The notes: a model not told the origin generated them from the letters alone. A DNA stretch of 64,000 bases from Clostridia bacterium (GCA_017448975.1 JAFSKN010000016.1:62001-126000); one strand, 5' to 3'; positions 27,813 through 37,366 are shown, counted from the stretch's first letter. A program made the numbers and translations.

Positions 27813-28513
27813 ACATTCCCTCCCTGTTCATCCATTTGGTTCATTGCTTCCTCCACGCAGCCCCTGAAAATCCAGTACAGGGGACTGAGCGCAGTATAAT
27901 CCTCCATCACCCGGCTTACGATGTCGGGCGAGTGAATCCATGATAATTGCGCGCCCTGCCGCTCGGCATAGACCGATTTTTTCAGATACCAGGGCGCAAG
28001 CACCTGAGGCAAATCTTCCGGCGGCTTCATTTTCTTCCATTCGGGGCCGGCAAGGGCAAACCCCCGCTGTTTCAGAATCGGCATCATCCGCAGGAAATCG
28101 TCGGGATGGGCGGCCATCCTTCGGCGCATCGCGTCCATGGTTTCCCGGCTTTCTCCCCAAATGCCAACGCCCCAGCTCACATATTCGGGGCTTACCTCAA
28201 ACCAGTAAAAGGGCGTGCCGTCGTTGGGCCTGCCGCTTTGCCGGAAAGCTACCCACAAATGATCCCGGTAGGGGGACTTGTCCTTGCTGAAACGGGTGTC
28301 CCGGTTGATGCGGGAAAGACACTTGGCAGGCCGCACCTCCATATCCTCCGCGATCTTCTGCATGCCCGGCCCCATGGCCCCGATGAAGTCATAAAAAGGC
28401 TGGCGCACATCCCGGAGATACCTTTCCCGGTTGGCATCCATAAAAGACCTATCGTTATGAAACCGAAGATCCAGAAAGAAAGGAATCATTTCCTTTCCAA
28501 ACCCCTGAAACAC
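27809..28513 (-). CDS. DUF2461 family protein
   Basis: I start at the GTG at 28513, which follows GGGAGG by 8 nt and gives the canonical family N-terminus (M)FQGF; the protein is 234 residues. The core RINRDTRFSKDKSPYRDH and the aromatic YWFEVSPEYVSWGVG are DUF2461 (TIGR02453) signatures. The biochemical role is not established. It is the first gene of a two-gene operon with the phosphohexomutase. Confidence 0.9.
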   Translation of the reverse strand: MFQGFGKEMIPFFLDLRFHNDRSFMDANRERYLRDVRQPFYDFIGAMGPGMQKIAEDMEVRPAKCLSRINRDTRFSKDKSPYRDHLWVAFRQSGRPNDGTPFYWFEVSPEYVSWGVGIWGESRETMDAMRRRMAAHPDDFLRMMPILKQRGFALAGPEWKKMKPPEDLPQVLAPWYLKKSVYAERQGAQLSWIHSPDIVSRVMEDYTALSPLYWIFRGCVEEAMNQMDEQGGNV

Positions 28514-28633
28514 GTTTGCGCCTCCCAAGCAAAAATCACCTTCCCTATTATAATGGAAACCGCCGTTTTATTCAAGCCGTAGGGGAGAGGAAATCGGCGG
28601 ATTGGAGCAAGAAAATTGTTGATTGAGACGTAC

Positions 28634-28662
28634 TTGCCATCTTTGCCTTTTTCCCGTATAAT
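28634..28662 (+). promoter_or_regulatory. Promoter of the EAL phosphodiesterase gene
   Basis: TTGCCA (28634-28639) and TATAAT (28657-28662) have a 17-bp spacer. A ~115-nt leader follows with a small GGCTG/CAGCC hairpin near 28725; no c-di-GMP riboswitch consensus is visible. Confidence 0.75.
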
Positions 28663-28785
28663 GAAAGTGACTCTTTTAGATGTTGGAAATAATTCGGAAG
28701 CGGTTTCCCATGGGACGGCTGACGCGTCCAGCCATGCTATAAAGTATTCAACGCCTGAAATGACGATGAATATAGGAGTGATACC

Positions 28786-30978
28786 ATGAAAAAAGCCCTG
28801 CGTTTTGCTTCACATATTTTAGGTTTTGAAAAACTGGACAAATACGAAAGAGATTATCTGCACGACGCCAACATCCGCAGCAGTATCTACATGGGCGTCA
28901 TCGTGATGGCGCTGGAAGTCTGGATGCTGGTCCGGCAGACATATTCCAAGATCATTCCCAAGTATCAGGCGGGCGGCGATCTGTTCGATTTGTTCGTAAA
29001 ATACACCACCAAATACTGGCTGTTCCTGCTGATCGGTTTGGGCGTCATGCTGTTTTGCGTCTTTCAAAAAGATAAAAAGCTGTCCAAAGGCCGGTTTTGG
29101 ACGCTGATCGTTATCGGTTCGGCCTGCGTTTTATATACTTCCGTTTTGAGCCTGGAATCGTTCACAACGGAAAGCAGTTCGATCACGCCGGTGATGGCGG
29201 GCATTATGAACGCCATGCTCGTTTCCATTTACCTATTGCTGTTTTTGATCGGCGTGACGATCGTGACATACGCGCTGTTCAAATATCGGAAGAACAAAAC
29301 CATCGTACCGCTGGAGCATTTGGCGATCATCGGCTTTACTTTGGTTTGCCTCGCTTTCGGCATCTTCGTATCCTACAGCGACTTCTGGGGCGGAAAAGAA
29401 ATCATCTGTTTCCTGACCATGGTGCTTTACGTAGGCTGCCTGCTGATTTACCGTCCGTACATTACGATCCTGATCTTAGGCGTCAGCTTCTATGGGTTCT
29501 ACCAGGTGCTGCTGACTTATCAAAACGGGCTGTCCTTCCAGGAGCAGGAGGTCATCATCAGCGGCGTGGCGCGGAAGATCATCTCCGGCGATTCCGTCAA
29601 TTACATCACGTTCTTTATTTCCCTTGCCACCATCTGCTTTGCCATTTACCACGGGCGTCTGAATGAGGCCAAGAAATCCAAGGCGCTGGAAAAGAACGCA
29701 AAGGAAGACGCCCTGACCGGCATGAATAATTACAGCTCCTTCCCCGGGCTCGCTAAAGAATACATTCAGGGCCTGACGGAAAATTTCAGCGAAAACGTGT
29801 TTTTGTTCCTGGACGTTCACAATTTTAAGGCATTTAACGACCAGAGAGGGTTTGAAGCGGGCGATAAGTTTTTGATCGCCATCGGGAAACACGTTTCCGA
29901 GATTTTCAGCGATTCCCTGTGCGCCAGGCAGGCCGACGATCATTTCGTCGTCCTGACGAAAACGGCGGGCTTAATGGAAAGGCTGGACGCGCTGAACAAG
30001 CTGGTGCACGATTATGATGAAGAAATCCTGCTGGGCATCAACTGCGGCGCGTATCACCTGACCGGAGAAAACGAGGACCCGCGCATGGCCATCGACAGGG
30101 CGCGCTACGCCGCCCACCTGATCAAGAACCGTTTCCAGACCGTTTATGCCGAATACGATAAGACCATGAGCGAGGAATATCACAAGCGGCTGTATATCGT
30201 CAACAACATCGATAACGCCGTCCATAACGGCTGGATCATTCCTTTCTATCAGCCGGTGGTATGGTCGGACACGAAGGAACTGTGCGGCTGCGAGGCCCTG
30301 GCCCGCTGGATGGACCCGGTATACGGCCAGCTGTTCCCCAATGAATTTATCCCGGTGCTGGAAGAATATCGCCTGATCCACAAGCTGGATAAATCCATCT
30401 TTGAATCGGTGTGCAGGGACATCCGGGCGGCGATCGACGCGGGCAAACCGGTGTTCCCGGCGTCACTGAACTTCTCCCGGCTGGATTTTGAATTGATGGA
30501 CGCGGTGCAGGAGCTGGAGGATCTGGTGACCAAGTACCGCATCCCCAAAGAACTGATTCACGTTGAAGTGACGGAGAGCGCGCTGACGGATAATTTCCTG
30601 AAGCTGAACGAGGCCATGAACCGCATCAAGGAATTGGGCTATTCTCTGTGGCTGGATGATTTCGGAAGCGGCTATTCCTCCCTGAACGTATTGAAGGATT
30701 ACCAGTTCGATGTGGTGAAGATCGATATGCGCTTCCTGTCCAACCTTGAAAACAGCGAGAAATCGAAAACGCTGATCGACTGCATCGTGAAAATGGCCAA
30801 CCGGATCAATATGCTTACCCTCACGGAAGGCGTGGAAACGGAAACCCAGGCGGCGTTCCTAAACAAGATCGGCTGCACCCGGCTGCAGGGCTATCTGTTC
30901 GGCAAACCGATCTCCAAGGAGGCGCTGTATAAACGCATCGATAACGGCGAATTGATCGTGTCCGAGAAACAGCTTTAA
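28786..30978 (+). CDS. Membrane c-di-GMP phosphodiesterase with degenerate GGDEF domain
   Basis: This 730-residue protein has an N-terminal region with about seven or eight membrane helices (residues 30-300), a GGDEF-like domain (about 310-460) and an EAL domain (about 480-720). The GGDEF active site is replaced by ARQADDHFVV, so cyclase activity is unlikely. The EAL motif CEALARW, the Asn in SLNFSRLDF, HVEVTESAL, LWLDDFGSGYSSLN, the Lys in DVVKIDMRF and TEGVET are all present, so c-di-GMP hydrolysis is expected. The membrane part probably senses an unknown signal. ATG start with AGGAG upstream. It is followed by a strong terminator. Confidence 0.93.
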   Translation: MKKALRFASHILGFEKLDKYERDYLHDANIRSSIYMGVIVMALEVWMLVRQTYSKIIPKYQAGGDLFDLFVKYTTKYWLFLLIGLGVMLFCVFQKDKKLSKGRFWTLIVIGSACVLYTSVLSLESFTTESSSITPVMAGIMNAMLVSIYLLLFLIGVTIVTYALFKYRKNKTIVPLEHLAIIGFTLVCLAFGIFVSYSDFWGGKEIICFLTMVLYVGCLLIYRPYITILILGVSFYGFYQVLLTYQNGLSFQEQEVIISGVARKIISGDSVNYITFFISLATICFAIYHGRLNEAKKSKALEKNAKEDALTGMNNYSSFPGLAKEYIQGLTENFSENVFLFLDVHNFKAFNDQRGFEAGDKFLIAIGKHVSEIFSDSLCARQADDHFVVLTKTAGLMERLDALNKLVHDYDEEILLGINCGAYHLTGENEDPRMAIDRARYAAHLIKNRFQTVYAEYDKTMSEEYHKRLYIVNNIDNAVHNGWIIPFYQPVVWSDTKELCGCEALARWMDPVYGQLFPNEFIPVLEEYRLIHKLDKSIFESVCRDIRAAIDAGKPVFPASLNFSRLDFELMDAVQELEDLVTKYRIPKELIHVEVTESALTDNFLKLNEAMNRIKELGYSLWLDDFGSGYSSLNVLKDYQFDVVKIDMRFLSNLENSEKSKTLIDCIVKMANRINMLTLTEGVETETQAAFLNKIGCTRLQGYLFGKPISKEALYKRIDNGELIVSEKQL

Positions 30979-30998
30979 TTGATATAAAGAAAAAACGG

Positions 30999-31048
30999 GC
31001 CTCCCGCGGGACCGTCCAACAGCTGGACGGGGCGGGAGGCTGTTTCTT
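30999..31048 (+). terminator. Terminator of the EAL phosphodiesterase gene
   Basis: The stem GCCTCCCGC / GCGGGAGGC (30999-31007, 31032-31040) has an inner CGTCCA/TGGACG stem and is followed by TGTTTCTTTG. Confidence 0.85.
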
Positions 31049-31082
31049 TGTGATTGAATACGAGGAAGCGGATCCTTTTCTT

Positions 31083-31137
31083 CCGTCAGTTTCCGCGTGA
31101 AGCGGATGAACGAAGGCTGAGGCCGCGGGCGAAAAGC
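31083..31137 (-). repeat. Decayed partial copy of the long hairpin element
   Basis: On the minus strand the segment reads CCGCGGCCTCAGCCTTCG and then TCCGCTTCACGCGGA. This matches the middle module of the long element at 39697-39864 (CCGCAGCCTCAATCG, then a TCCGC/GCGGA hairpin). It lies 8 nt past the stop of the class A PBP gene in the polarity shared by other copies. Hairpin 1 and the tail are missing. Confidence 0.5.
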
Positions 31138-31144
31138 GGCGGCT

Positions 31145-34087
31145 TTACCAGCTTCCGCTTGCGTTTGCCATGGCCTGGGTCAGGTTCGCCATGGCGGCGG
31201 CCAACGCGGCGCTGGAAGGATTGCTGTTGATGGTATCGGAAAGATACGCGATGGCCTGATATAAACCGGCGTAGCCGGGCTGATCCTCCGGTGTGCTGGC
31301 CAACTGGTTCTGCGCCTGGGCAAGCAGCCGCTGGGCATCGGGCAGCAGCGTGTTATCGATAATGGTCTGCTCGTAATTGTAGGAATAGGATTGATGCAGG
31401 GTGCAGGTGCGGGATTGAAGCAGCGCGGCGTTGAGATTGCCGTCCGTCGTCAGGCGCATGGCGGCGTATTCGCCCAAATAATCCGCCAGCACCCCCGCGT
31501 AGGCGGAATCCGCAAACTCATACAGCGGGTGCCCGATGGGCAGCATCACCACGCCTTTTGTGCTGTGGCTGGGGCAGTAGGCAGCCGCCAGCATGCCGGT
31601 CTGGTCGCACACGTCCAAGGTATAGTGCATCTGGCAGGAAACGGTGGGTGCGCTGCCCGCGGGCCAGTAATCGGTGGTGGTGCCGTAACCCATCACGTCG
31701 TGGCGGCAGGCATCGGTTGCCAGCTGGCCGGATACGTTGCAGGTGGTCACCCGCACCAGACCGTAATCGGAGGCGCTGCCCTCCATGATGTCCCGGTTGG
31801 AAAGGTTCTGGTGAATGGGCTGCATGAACGCCTTCCACAGCTTGGCGGCGCTGTTGCCGCCGGTTGTTTTGGAGGAAAGGGCCTTGTAGTTGTCATGGCC
31901 GATCCACACCGTGCCGCAGTACCAGCCGGTGAGCCCGGCGAAAAATACGCCCTTCTGATCCGAATTGGTGCCCGTTTTCCCGGCCACGGTCTGGCCGGAC
32001 AGCTTGGCCGCGGTGCCGGTGCCGGAGGAGGAGTTTACTACATCCTTCATCATGTTCACGGTCAGCCAGGCGGTGGAGGGCTGGAACACCTGACGGCGCA
32101 CCTGGTTGGTATGGGCGTCGTAAATCCGCTTATTGCTGCTGTCGAAGATGGCCATGAAGCTGATGGGGCTTTGGTATACGCCGCCGTTGCCCAGCACGCC
32201 GAAGGCCACGGCCATTTCTACCGGCGTGATGCCGCTGGAGCCTAAGGCCAGGCCGAAGGGCGTGCGGTTGATGTGTTCCTCCGATACGCCCAGGCGCAGC
32301 AGGAAATCGGCGGCCCGATCCACGCCTACAAAATTCATCAGGGCGTAGGCGGCGGCGGTGTTGTCGCTGCGGGTGATGGCGGTGCGGATGGTTTCCGGCC
32401 CCCGGTAGGAGGAACCGCCGTAGTTCTGGGGCCAGGTATCCTTGCCGTCGCTGCCCGTCCAGCCCTTGATGGGCAGGGGCATATTGTACAGGATGGTGCC
32501 CGCCCCGCAGCCCAGCTCGATGGCGGGGGCGTAGACCGCGATGGGCTTGATGGCGGAGCCCACGGGCATGTTCATGTCCGAGGCGCGGTTCAGGGTTTTC
32601 CGCTTCGTAGGCGCGGTGCGGCTGCCCACGATGGCTTTCAGCTCTCCGGTCCGGTAATCCAGCACCACGGCCGCCGCCTGCGGCTGGATGATTTCGTCAT
32701 AGGTGCCGTCCGAATTCCGGGCCCGGTAAATTTTATCCGACGGGTCGCGGAGGGCGGGATAGTCGCTCCAGTTTTCCAGGGTCTTTTCCACCGTGGTCTG
32801 AATGGACGTGTCCAGCGCCAAGTACACTTTATAGCCGCCGGTGCGCAGCTCATTTTCCATTTTGGCCCTGTTGGCGGAGGTGTCTTCCAGGCCTTTGATG
32901 GACAGCAGGGTTTTCACTACGTCCCGGATGGCGTATTCCACGTAATGGGCGTAGGGGTACAGGGCGGTGGAGGAGGGAGATTTTTCCAGCACGGAAGCGG
33001 TGGCGGGGGCCATGGCGTCGATGTACTCCTCATAGGAAATGAACTGGTTTTCGTACATGCAGCGCAGCACATAGTCCGTGCGGTCATTGGTGATCTTCCG
33101 GTAATCGGTGGTTTCGCTCTGGCGGGTATAGAAATTCCGGCGGGGGTTGTAGTAATAGGGATTATTGGTCATGCCCGCCAGCATGGCGCATTCCCGCAGG
33201 GTCAAATCGTTTAAATTGTCTTTTCCGAAGTAATTGTAGGCGGCCACCTTCACCCCGTAATAATCCTCGCCCAAATAAATGGTGTTCAGGTAGGCTTCCA
33301 AAATTTCGTTTTTGGTGTACCGGGTTTCCAGCTGCATGGCTAAGTAGGCTTCCTGGATCTTGCGCTTATAGGACTGCTCGCTGGACAGCAGGGTGTTTTT
33401 GATCAGCTGCTGGGTGATGGTGGAGCCGCCCTGCTGGCTGCCGGTGACGAAATTGGCGATGAACGCGCCCGCGATGCGCTTCACGTCGATGCCGTTGTGG
33501 GTGTAGAAGCGGGCGTCCTCCACCGCCACAAAAGCGTGCTGTAAGTTCAGGGGCATGGTATCGATGGAAACCATGATGCGGTTTTCCGTGCCCTTGTAGT
33601 CGGTGATCAGATTGCCGGCGGTGTCGTAGATGAAGGAGGTCTGGGCCTGATCGTCGATGGCGGCTAAATCCAGGGTGGGGGCCGTTTCCATATAGGCCTT
33701 GGCCACGCCCACCACCGCGCCTGCGCCCGCTAAGCTCAGGATCAGCACCAGCAGGATCAGCAGCCGGATGGAATTGACGATCACTGCCAGCACAAAGGAA
33801 GGCTTGCGGGAACGGGGCTTAAAAATGGTGCGTTTGGCGGGCTTTTCCTCCACTGGAGCCGGTTCGTCGCCCAGCCAGCTTCCCGTGAATGTATATGGGG
33901 AATCCTCCTGGGGATCGGAATAGGTTTCCTGATAAGGATCGTCATAAACCGCGCCCTCCCCGTCCATGGGCAGGCCGAGATCTTCATCGTCCGGCGGAAA
34001 GCTCTGCGCGGGCGAATCGGCATAAGTGCCGGCTTCCTGCGGCGCATACGCGCCGTTCTGTTCCGGCAGATAGGTGCTTCGTTTCAC
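31145..34087 (-). CDS. Class A penicillin-binding protein (bifunctional transglycosylase/transpeptidase)
   Basis: This 980-residue enzyme polymerises and crosslinks peptidoglycan. The ~95-residue cytoplasmic N-terminus is acidic and proline-rich, followed by a membrane anchor (VIVNSIRLLILLVLILSL). The GT51 domain shows VAVEDARFYTHNGID, GGSTITQQLIKN and EAYLNTIYLGEDYYGV. The transpeptidase domain has the SxxK serine in VGSAIKP (about 505), SDN (about 570) and KTGTNSD (about 700). A ~200-residue C-terminal extension with several cysteines and an Ala/Gln-rich helical tail follows. The start is GTG with AAGGAG upstream. A long structured leader precedes the gene. Confidence 0.95.
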   Translation of the reverse strand: MKRSTYLPEQNGAYAPQEAGTYADSPAQSFPPDDEDLGLPMDGEGAVYDDPYQETYSDPQEDSPYTFTGSWLGDEPAPVEEKPAKRTIFKPRSRKPSFVLAVIVNSIRLLILLVLILSLAGAGAVVGVAKAYMETAPTLDLAAIDDQAQTSFIYDTAGNLITDYKGTENRIMVSIDTMPLNLQHAFVAVEDARFYTHNGIDVKRIAGAFIANFVTGSQQGGSTITQQLIKNTLLSSEQSYKRKIQEAYLAMQLETRYTKNEILEAYLNTIYLGEDYYGVKVAAYNYFGKDNLNDLTLRECAMLAGMTNNPYYYNPRRNFYTRQSETTDYRKITNDRTDYVLRCMYENQFISYEEYIDAMAPATASVLEKSPSSTALYPYAHYVEYAIRDVVKTLLSIKGLEDTSANRAKMENELRTGGYKVYLALDTSIQTTVEKTLENWSDYPALRDPSDKIYRARNSDGTYDEIIQPQAAAVVLDYRTGELKAIVGSRTAPTKRKTLNRASDMNMPVGSAIKPIAVYAPAIELGCGAGTILYNMPLPIKGWTGSDGKDTWPQNYGGSSYRGPETIRTAITRSDNTAAAYALMNFVGVDRAADFLLRLGVSEEHINRTPFGLALGSSGITPVEMAVAFGVLGNGGVYQSPISFMAIFDSSNKRIYDAHTNQVRRQVFQPSTAWLTVNMMKDVVNSSSGTGTAAKLSGQTVAGKTGTNSDQKGVFFAGLTGWYCGTVWIGHDNYKALSSKTTGGNSAAKLWKAFMQPIHQNLSNRDIMEGSASDYGLVRVTTCNVSGQLATDACRHDVMGYGTTTDYWPAGSAPTVSCQMHYTLDVCDQTGMLAAAYCPSHSTKGVVMLPIGHPLYEFADSAYAGVLADYLGEYAAMRLTTDGNLNAALLQSRTCTLHQSYSYNYEQTIIDNTLLPDAQRLLAQAQNQLASTPEDQPGYAGLYQAIAYLSDTINSNPSSAALAAAMANLTQAMANASGSW

Positions 34088-34331
34088 AGCATGTTCTCCT
34101 TTTATATCCCGGGGGTTTCACGGGGACCCGGCTGCGCACGCCGGCTGCCCCCGTGGCATAACATAACGCTGGGCGTGCTCCCATCCCGAACCCGCCGAGA
34201 CGGAAAGCCGAGGTTTCCCCGCTATTATATCATAACGCTTGCCGCTTTTCCCTCCGGGAAGCGGCAAGACGGCCGACCGCGCTTCGCGCCGGTCGCCTCG
34301 TTATTATACCATGAAACGGAGGCGTTGTAAA
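34088..34331 (-). promoter_or_regulatory. Promoter and ~200-nt structured leader of the class A PBP gene
   Basis: On the minus strand TTTACA (34326-34331) and TATAAT (34303-34308) have a 17-bp spacer, leaving a leader of about 210 nt. A second TATAAT lies at 34224-34229 without a good -35. The leader contains three strong hairpins: GACCG...CGGTC (about 34273-34293), CTTGCCGC...GCGGCAAG (34238-34268) and CACGGGG...CCCCGTG (about 34117-34155). The plus strand at 34178-34191 reads CTCCCATCCCGAAC, the conserved 5S rRNA loop sequence. Apart from the trkA promoter, the 34088-34523 gap holds nothing else I can name. Confidence 0.6.
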
Positions 34332-34443
34332 ATCCTCCGTCAATAAAACGGATGAAACAGCGGTTTCCCTGCGCCGAAACGGGGGAAAGCGGAAGAAAAG
34401 ACGCGCTTTTTCCTAAATCCTGGAACGAGCTGGCATTTTTTTC

Positions 34444-34472
34444 TTTTCAAACGGCGGGCTTCCTGTTATAAT
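34444..34472 (+). promoter_or_regulatory. Promoter of trkA-trkH
   Basis: TATAAT (34467-34472) has a weak TTTTCA (34444-34449) 17 bp upstream. It lies 51 bp before the trkA ATG. Confidence 0.6.
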
Positions 34473-34523
34473 ACAAAGAAACCGGCCTTGTATGGACGGC
34501 ACTTCGGAAGCTTGGAGGGCATC

Positions 34524-35888
34524 ATGCAAATCATTGTGATTGGCGGGGGAAAGTTGGGCATCTCCCTGGCGCAGCATTTGGTGGATGAAAGCCATAATGT
34601 GACCATGATCGAGCGCAGCGAATTGGTGATGCAGAAAAATATGGATACTCTGGACGCCATGTTCATCAAGGGCAGCGGCGTCAGCGCCGATACCCTGCGG
34701 GAAGCGGACGCGCCCCACGCGGATATCGTGATCGCCGCCACCATGGGCGATGAGATCAATATGCTGGCCTGCCTGACGGCCAAGCGCTTGGGCGCGCAGT
34801 ACGCCATCGCCCGCATCCGCGACCCGGAATACCTGACCAGCCTGTCCTTTTTGCAGAAGGAACTGTCCATCGACTACGCGATCAACCCGGAGCGGGCCAC
34901 CGCACGGGAAATCAGCCGCATGCTGCGCTTCCCCTCGGCGGGCGGCATTGAAACCTTTGCCCGGGGCCGGGTGGAAATGGTGGATTTCCGCGCCACGGAG
35001 GGCGACCCGGTGGTGGGCGTGCCCATGAAGGAAATGTACAAAAAGAACCGGCAGCTGCCCCAGGTGCTGTTCTGCGCGGTGGAGCGGGGCGGAAAAATCA
35101 TCATCCCCAAGGGCGATTTTGTCATTGCGCCCGGGGACCGGGTGCACGTGGTATCCGATCCGGGCACCGTCACCCGCTTTTTCGATTTCCTGGGCCGGGG
35201 CGTGGGCGCCATCCGTTCCGTGATGATCATGGGCGGCAGCCGCATCGCCTATTATCTGGCGGATATGCTGCTGAACATGAAGATCAAAACCTCCATTGTG
35301 GAAATCAAGCCCGAAAAAGCCCGCCGCCTGTCCGAAATGCTGGCGGGGGCGACCATCATCGAGGGCGACGGCACGGATCAGGAGCTGCTGGAAAGCGAGG
35401 GCATCGCCGACGTGCAGGCTTTCGTGACCCTGGCCGACCGAGACGAGGAAAACCTGATGGCCGGGTTCTACGCCGCCAAGCGGGGCGTGAAAAAGGTGAT
35501 CGTGAAATCCAGCCGGGACACCTATTCCGCCATCATGCAGGATATGGGGCTGGACAGCATCATCAGCACCAAGAGCGTCGCCACCAACGATATCCTGCGG
35601 GTGGTGCGCTCCCGCTCCAGCCGGAACGATTCGGCGGTGCAGCGCATGTACCGCCTGATGGACGGCAAGGCGGAGGCCCTGGAATTCATCGCCCAGGCGG
35701 GCGACAGCTTCATCCATGTGCCCCTGAAGGATCTGCACGTGATCCCGGACGCCCTGGTGGCCGTGATCGTGCGGGAGGGGCAGGTGAAGGTGCCCTTCGG
35801 CAGCGACACCATCGAGGTAGGCGACTACGTGGTGGTGGTCAGCCGCCAGCCGGGCCTGAGCGCCCTGCGGCAGGTATTCAGGACATAA
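34524..35888 (+). CDS. trkA: Trk potassium uptake regulatory protein TrkA
   Basis: TrkA is the cytosolic NAD(H)/nucleotide-binding gating ring of the Trk K+ channel. I start at the ATG at 34524 (MQIIVIGGGKLGISLAQHLV), with GGAGG upstream, giving 454 residues. It has the usual duplicated layout: RCK-N (Rossmann, GGGKLG), RCK-C, then a second RCK-N (VMIMGGSRIAYYLADMLL) and RCK-C. The gene is followed after 16 bp by trkH, its membrane partner. Confidence 0.96.
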   Translation: MQIIVIGGGKLGISLAQHLVDESHNVTMIERSELVMQKNMDTLDAMFIKGSGVSADTLREADAPHADIVIAATMGDEINMLACLTAKRLGAQYAIARIRDPEYLTSLSFLQKELSIDYAINPERATAREISRMLRFPSAGGIETFARGRVEMVDFRATEGDPVVGVPMKEMYKKNRQLPQVLFCAVERGGKIIIPKGDFVIAPGDRVHVVSDPGTVTRFFDFLGRGVGAIRSVMIMGGSRIAYYLADMLLNMKIKTSIVEIKPEKARRLSEMLAGATIIEGDGTDQELLESEGIADVQAFVTLADRDEENLMAGFYAAKRGVKKVIVKSSRDTYSAIMQDMGLDSIISTKSVATNDILRVVRSRSSRNDSAVQRMYRLMDGKAEALEFIAQAGDSFIHVPLKDLHVIPDALVAVIVREGQVKVPFGSDTIEVGDYVVVVSRQPGLSALRQVFRT

Positions 35889-35904
35889 AAAGAAGGTATT
35901 GCAT

Positions 35905-37350
35905 TTGAATTATAAGCTTGTATTCCGGCTGCTGGGCAGGCTGCTGCTGATGGAAGCCGTGCTGATGATCCCCGCCCTGACGGCGGCGCTGATATACGGC
36001 GGGGGAGACGCGGCGGCCTTTGTGTTCACCATCGGCCTGACGGCCCTGTGCGGCGCGCTCATGAGCTGCCTGCTCAAGCCCCGGCGGGAGGATTTGACCG
36101 CCCGGGACGGCATGGCGGTGGCGGGGCTGAGCTGGCTGATCCTTTCCTTTTTCGGGGCGCTGCCCATGGTGTTTTCCGGGGCCATCCCGAACCTGGTGGA
36201 CGCCTACTTTGAAACGGTCAGCGGCTTTACCACCACCGGCTCCACCATCCTGACGGAAATCGAGCATCTGCCCAGGGGCGTGCTGTTCTGGCGGTCCTTT
36301 ACCCACTGGATCGGCGGCATGGGCGTGCTGGTGTTCACCCTGGCGGTGCTGCCCCGGCTGTCGGGGCGCACGTCCCATTTGGCCCGGGCGGAAAGCCCCG
36401 GCCCCACCTTCGCTAAGCTCCTGCCCAAAATGAGCGATACGGCCAAGCTGCTCTACGGCCTGTATTTCGCCCTGTCGCTGCTGGAGGCGGTGTGCCTGCT
36501 GCTGGCGGGCATGAACGTGTACGACGCCCTGATCCATACCTTCGGCACGGCGGGCACCGGCGGCTTCTCCAACTATAACGCCAGCGTGGGCGCGTTCCAG
36601 AATCCCCTGATCGAATGGATCATCGGCGTGTTCATGATGCTGTTCGGCGTGAACTTCGCCGTGTATTTCCACCTGCTCCGCAAGGAAAAGGAAGCGATCC
36701 GGCAAAGCGAGGAGCTGTGGTTCTATCTGATCCTGATCGGTGTGTCAACTCTGATCATGACGGTGACCATCCTGCCCCAGTATCCCGGTTTTTTCACGGC
36801 GCTGCGCACAGCCTTCTTCCAGGTCACATCCATCGCGTCCACCACCGGCTTTTCAACGGCGGATTTTAACCTGTGGCCCCTGTTTTCCAAGGCGCTCGTG
36901 GTGCTGCTCATGTGCTTAGGGGCGTGCGCCGGGTCCACGGCGGGCGGGTTCAAGCTGAGCCGCATCCTGCTGCTGTTCAAATCCTCCTACCGGGATTTGG
37001 AGCATACCCTGCAGCCCCGGAAGGTGGCGGTGGTGCGCTTCGAGGGCAAGCCCGTGCAGGAAAGCACCCTTGCGCAGATTGGCGTGTATTTGGCTATCTG
37101 GCTGTTTCTGGCCGTGGTGGGCACGCTGCTTCTGTGCATCCGGGAAACGGACTTTGTCACCGCCATGACGGCGGCGCTCACCTGCCTGTCCAACGTGGGG
37201 CCGGGTCTCAACGGCGTGGGGCCAACGGAAAACTTCGCCCACTTCTCCCCCGCCGCCAAGCTGCTGCTTTCCTTCTACATGCTGGCGGGCCGCCTGGAAA
37301 TCTACCCCATCCTGCTGCTGTTCTCTCCCAACGTATGGAGAAAAAATTAA
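35905..37350 (+). CDS. trkH: Trk potassium uptake transmembrane protein TrkH
   Basis: TrkH forms the K+-conducting pore. The 481-residue protein shows four P-loop filter segments, ETVSGFTTTGSTIL, TFGTAGTGGFSNY, SIASTTGFSTADF and CLSNVGPGLNGVG, each with the conserved Gly. No ATG fits the N-terminus. A TTG at 35905 (MNYKLVFRLLGRLLL) lies 8 nt after AGAAGG and is chosen; a TTG at 35899 is closer to the ribosome binding site. It probably pairs with TrkA from the same operon. A long hairpin element starts 16 nt after the stop. Confidence 0.95.
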   Translation: MNYKLVFRLLGRLLLMEAVLMIPALTAALIYGGGDAAAFVFTIGLTALCGALMSCLLKPRREDLTARDGMAVAGLSWLILSFFGALPMVFSGAIPNLVDAYFETVSGFTTTGSTILTEIEHLPRGVLFWRSFTHWIGGMGVLVFTLAVLPRLSGRTSHLARAESPGPTFAKLLPKMSDTAKLLYGLYFALSLLEAVCLLLAGMNVYDALIHTFGTAGTGGFSNYNASVGAFQNPLIEWIIGVFMMLFGVNFAVYFHLLRKEKEAIRQSEELWFYLILIGVSTLIMTVTILPQYPGFFTALRTAFFQVTSIASTTGFSTADFNLWPLFSKALVVLLMCLGACAGSTAGGFKLSRILLLFKSSYRDLEHTLQPRKVAVVRFEGKPVQESTLAQIGVYLAIWLFLAVVGTLLLCIRETDFVTAMTAALTCLSNVGPGLNGVGPTENFAHFSPAAKLLLSFYMLAGRLEIYPILLLFSPNVWRKN

Positions 37351-37366
37351 TCCATGAAATAATTGC

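Noticed and set aside
28663-28785. c-di-GMP (GEMM) riboswitch upstream of the EAL gene
   Set aside because: The conserved GEMM core sequences and tetraloop-receptor pattern are not visible; only a small hairpin is present.
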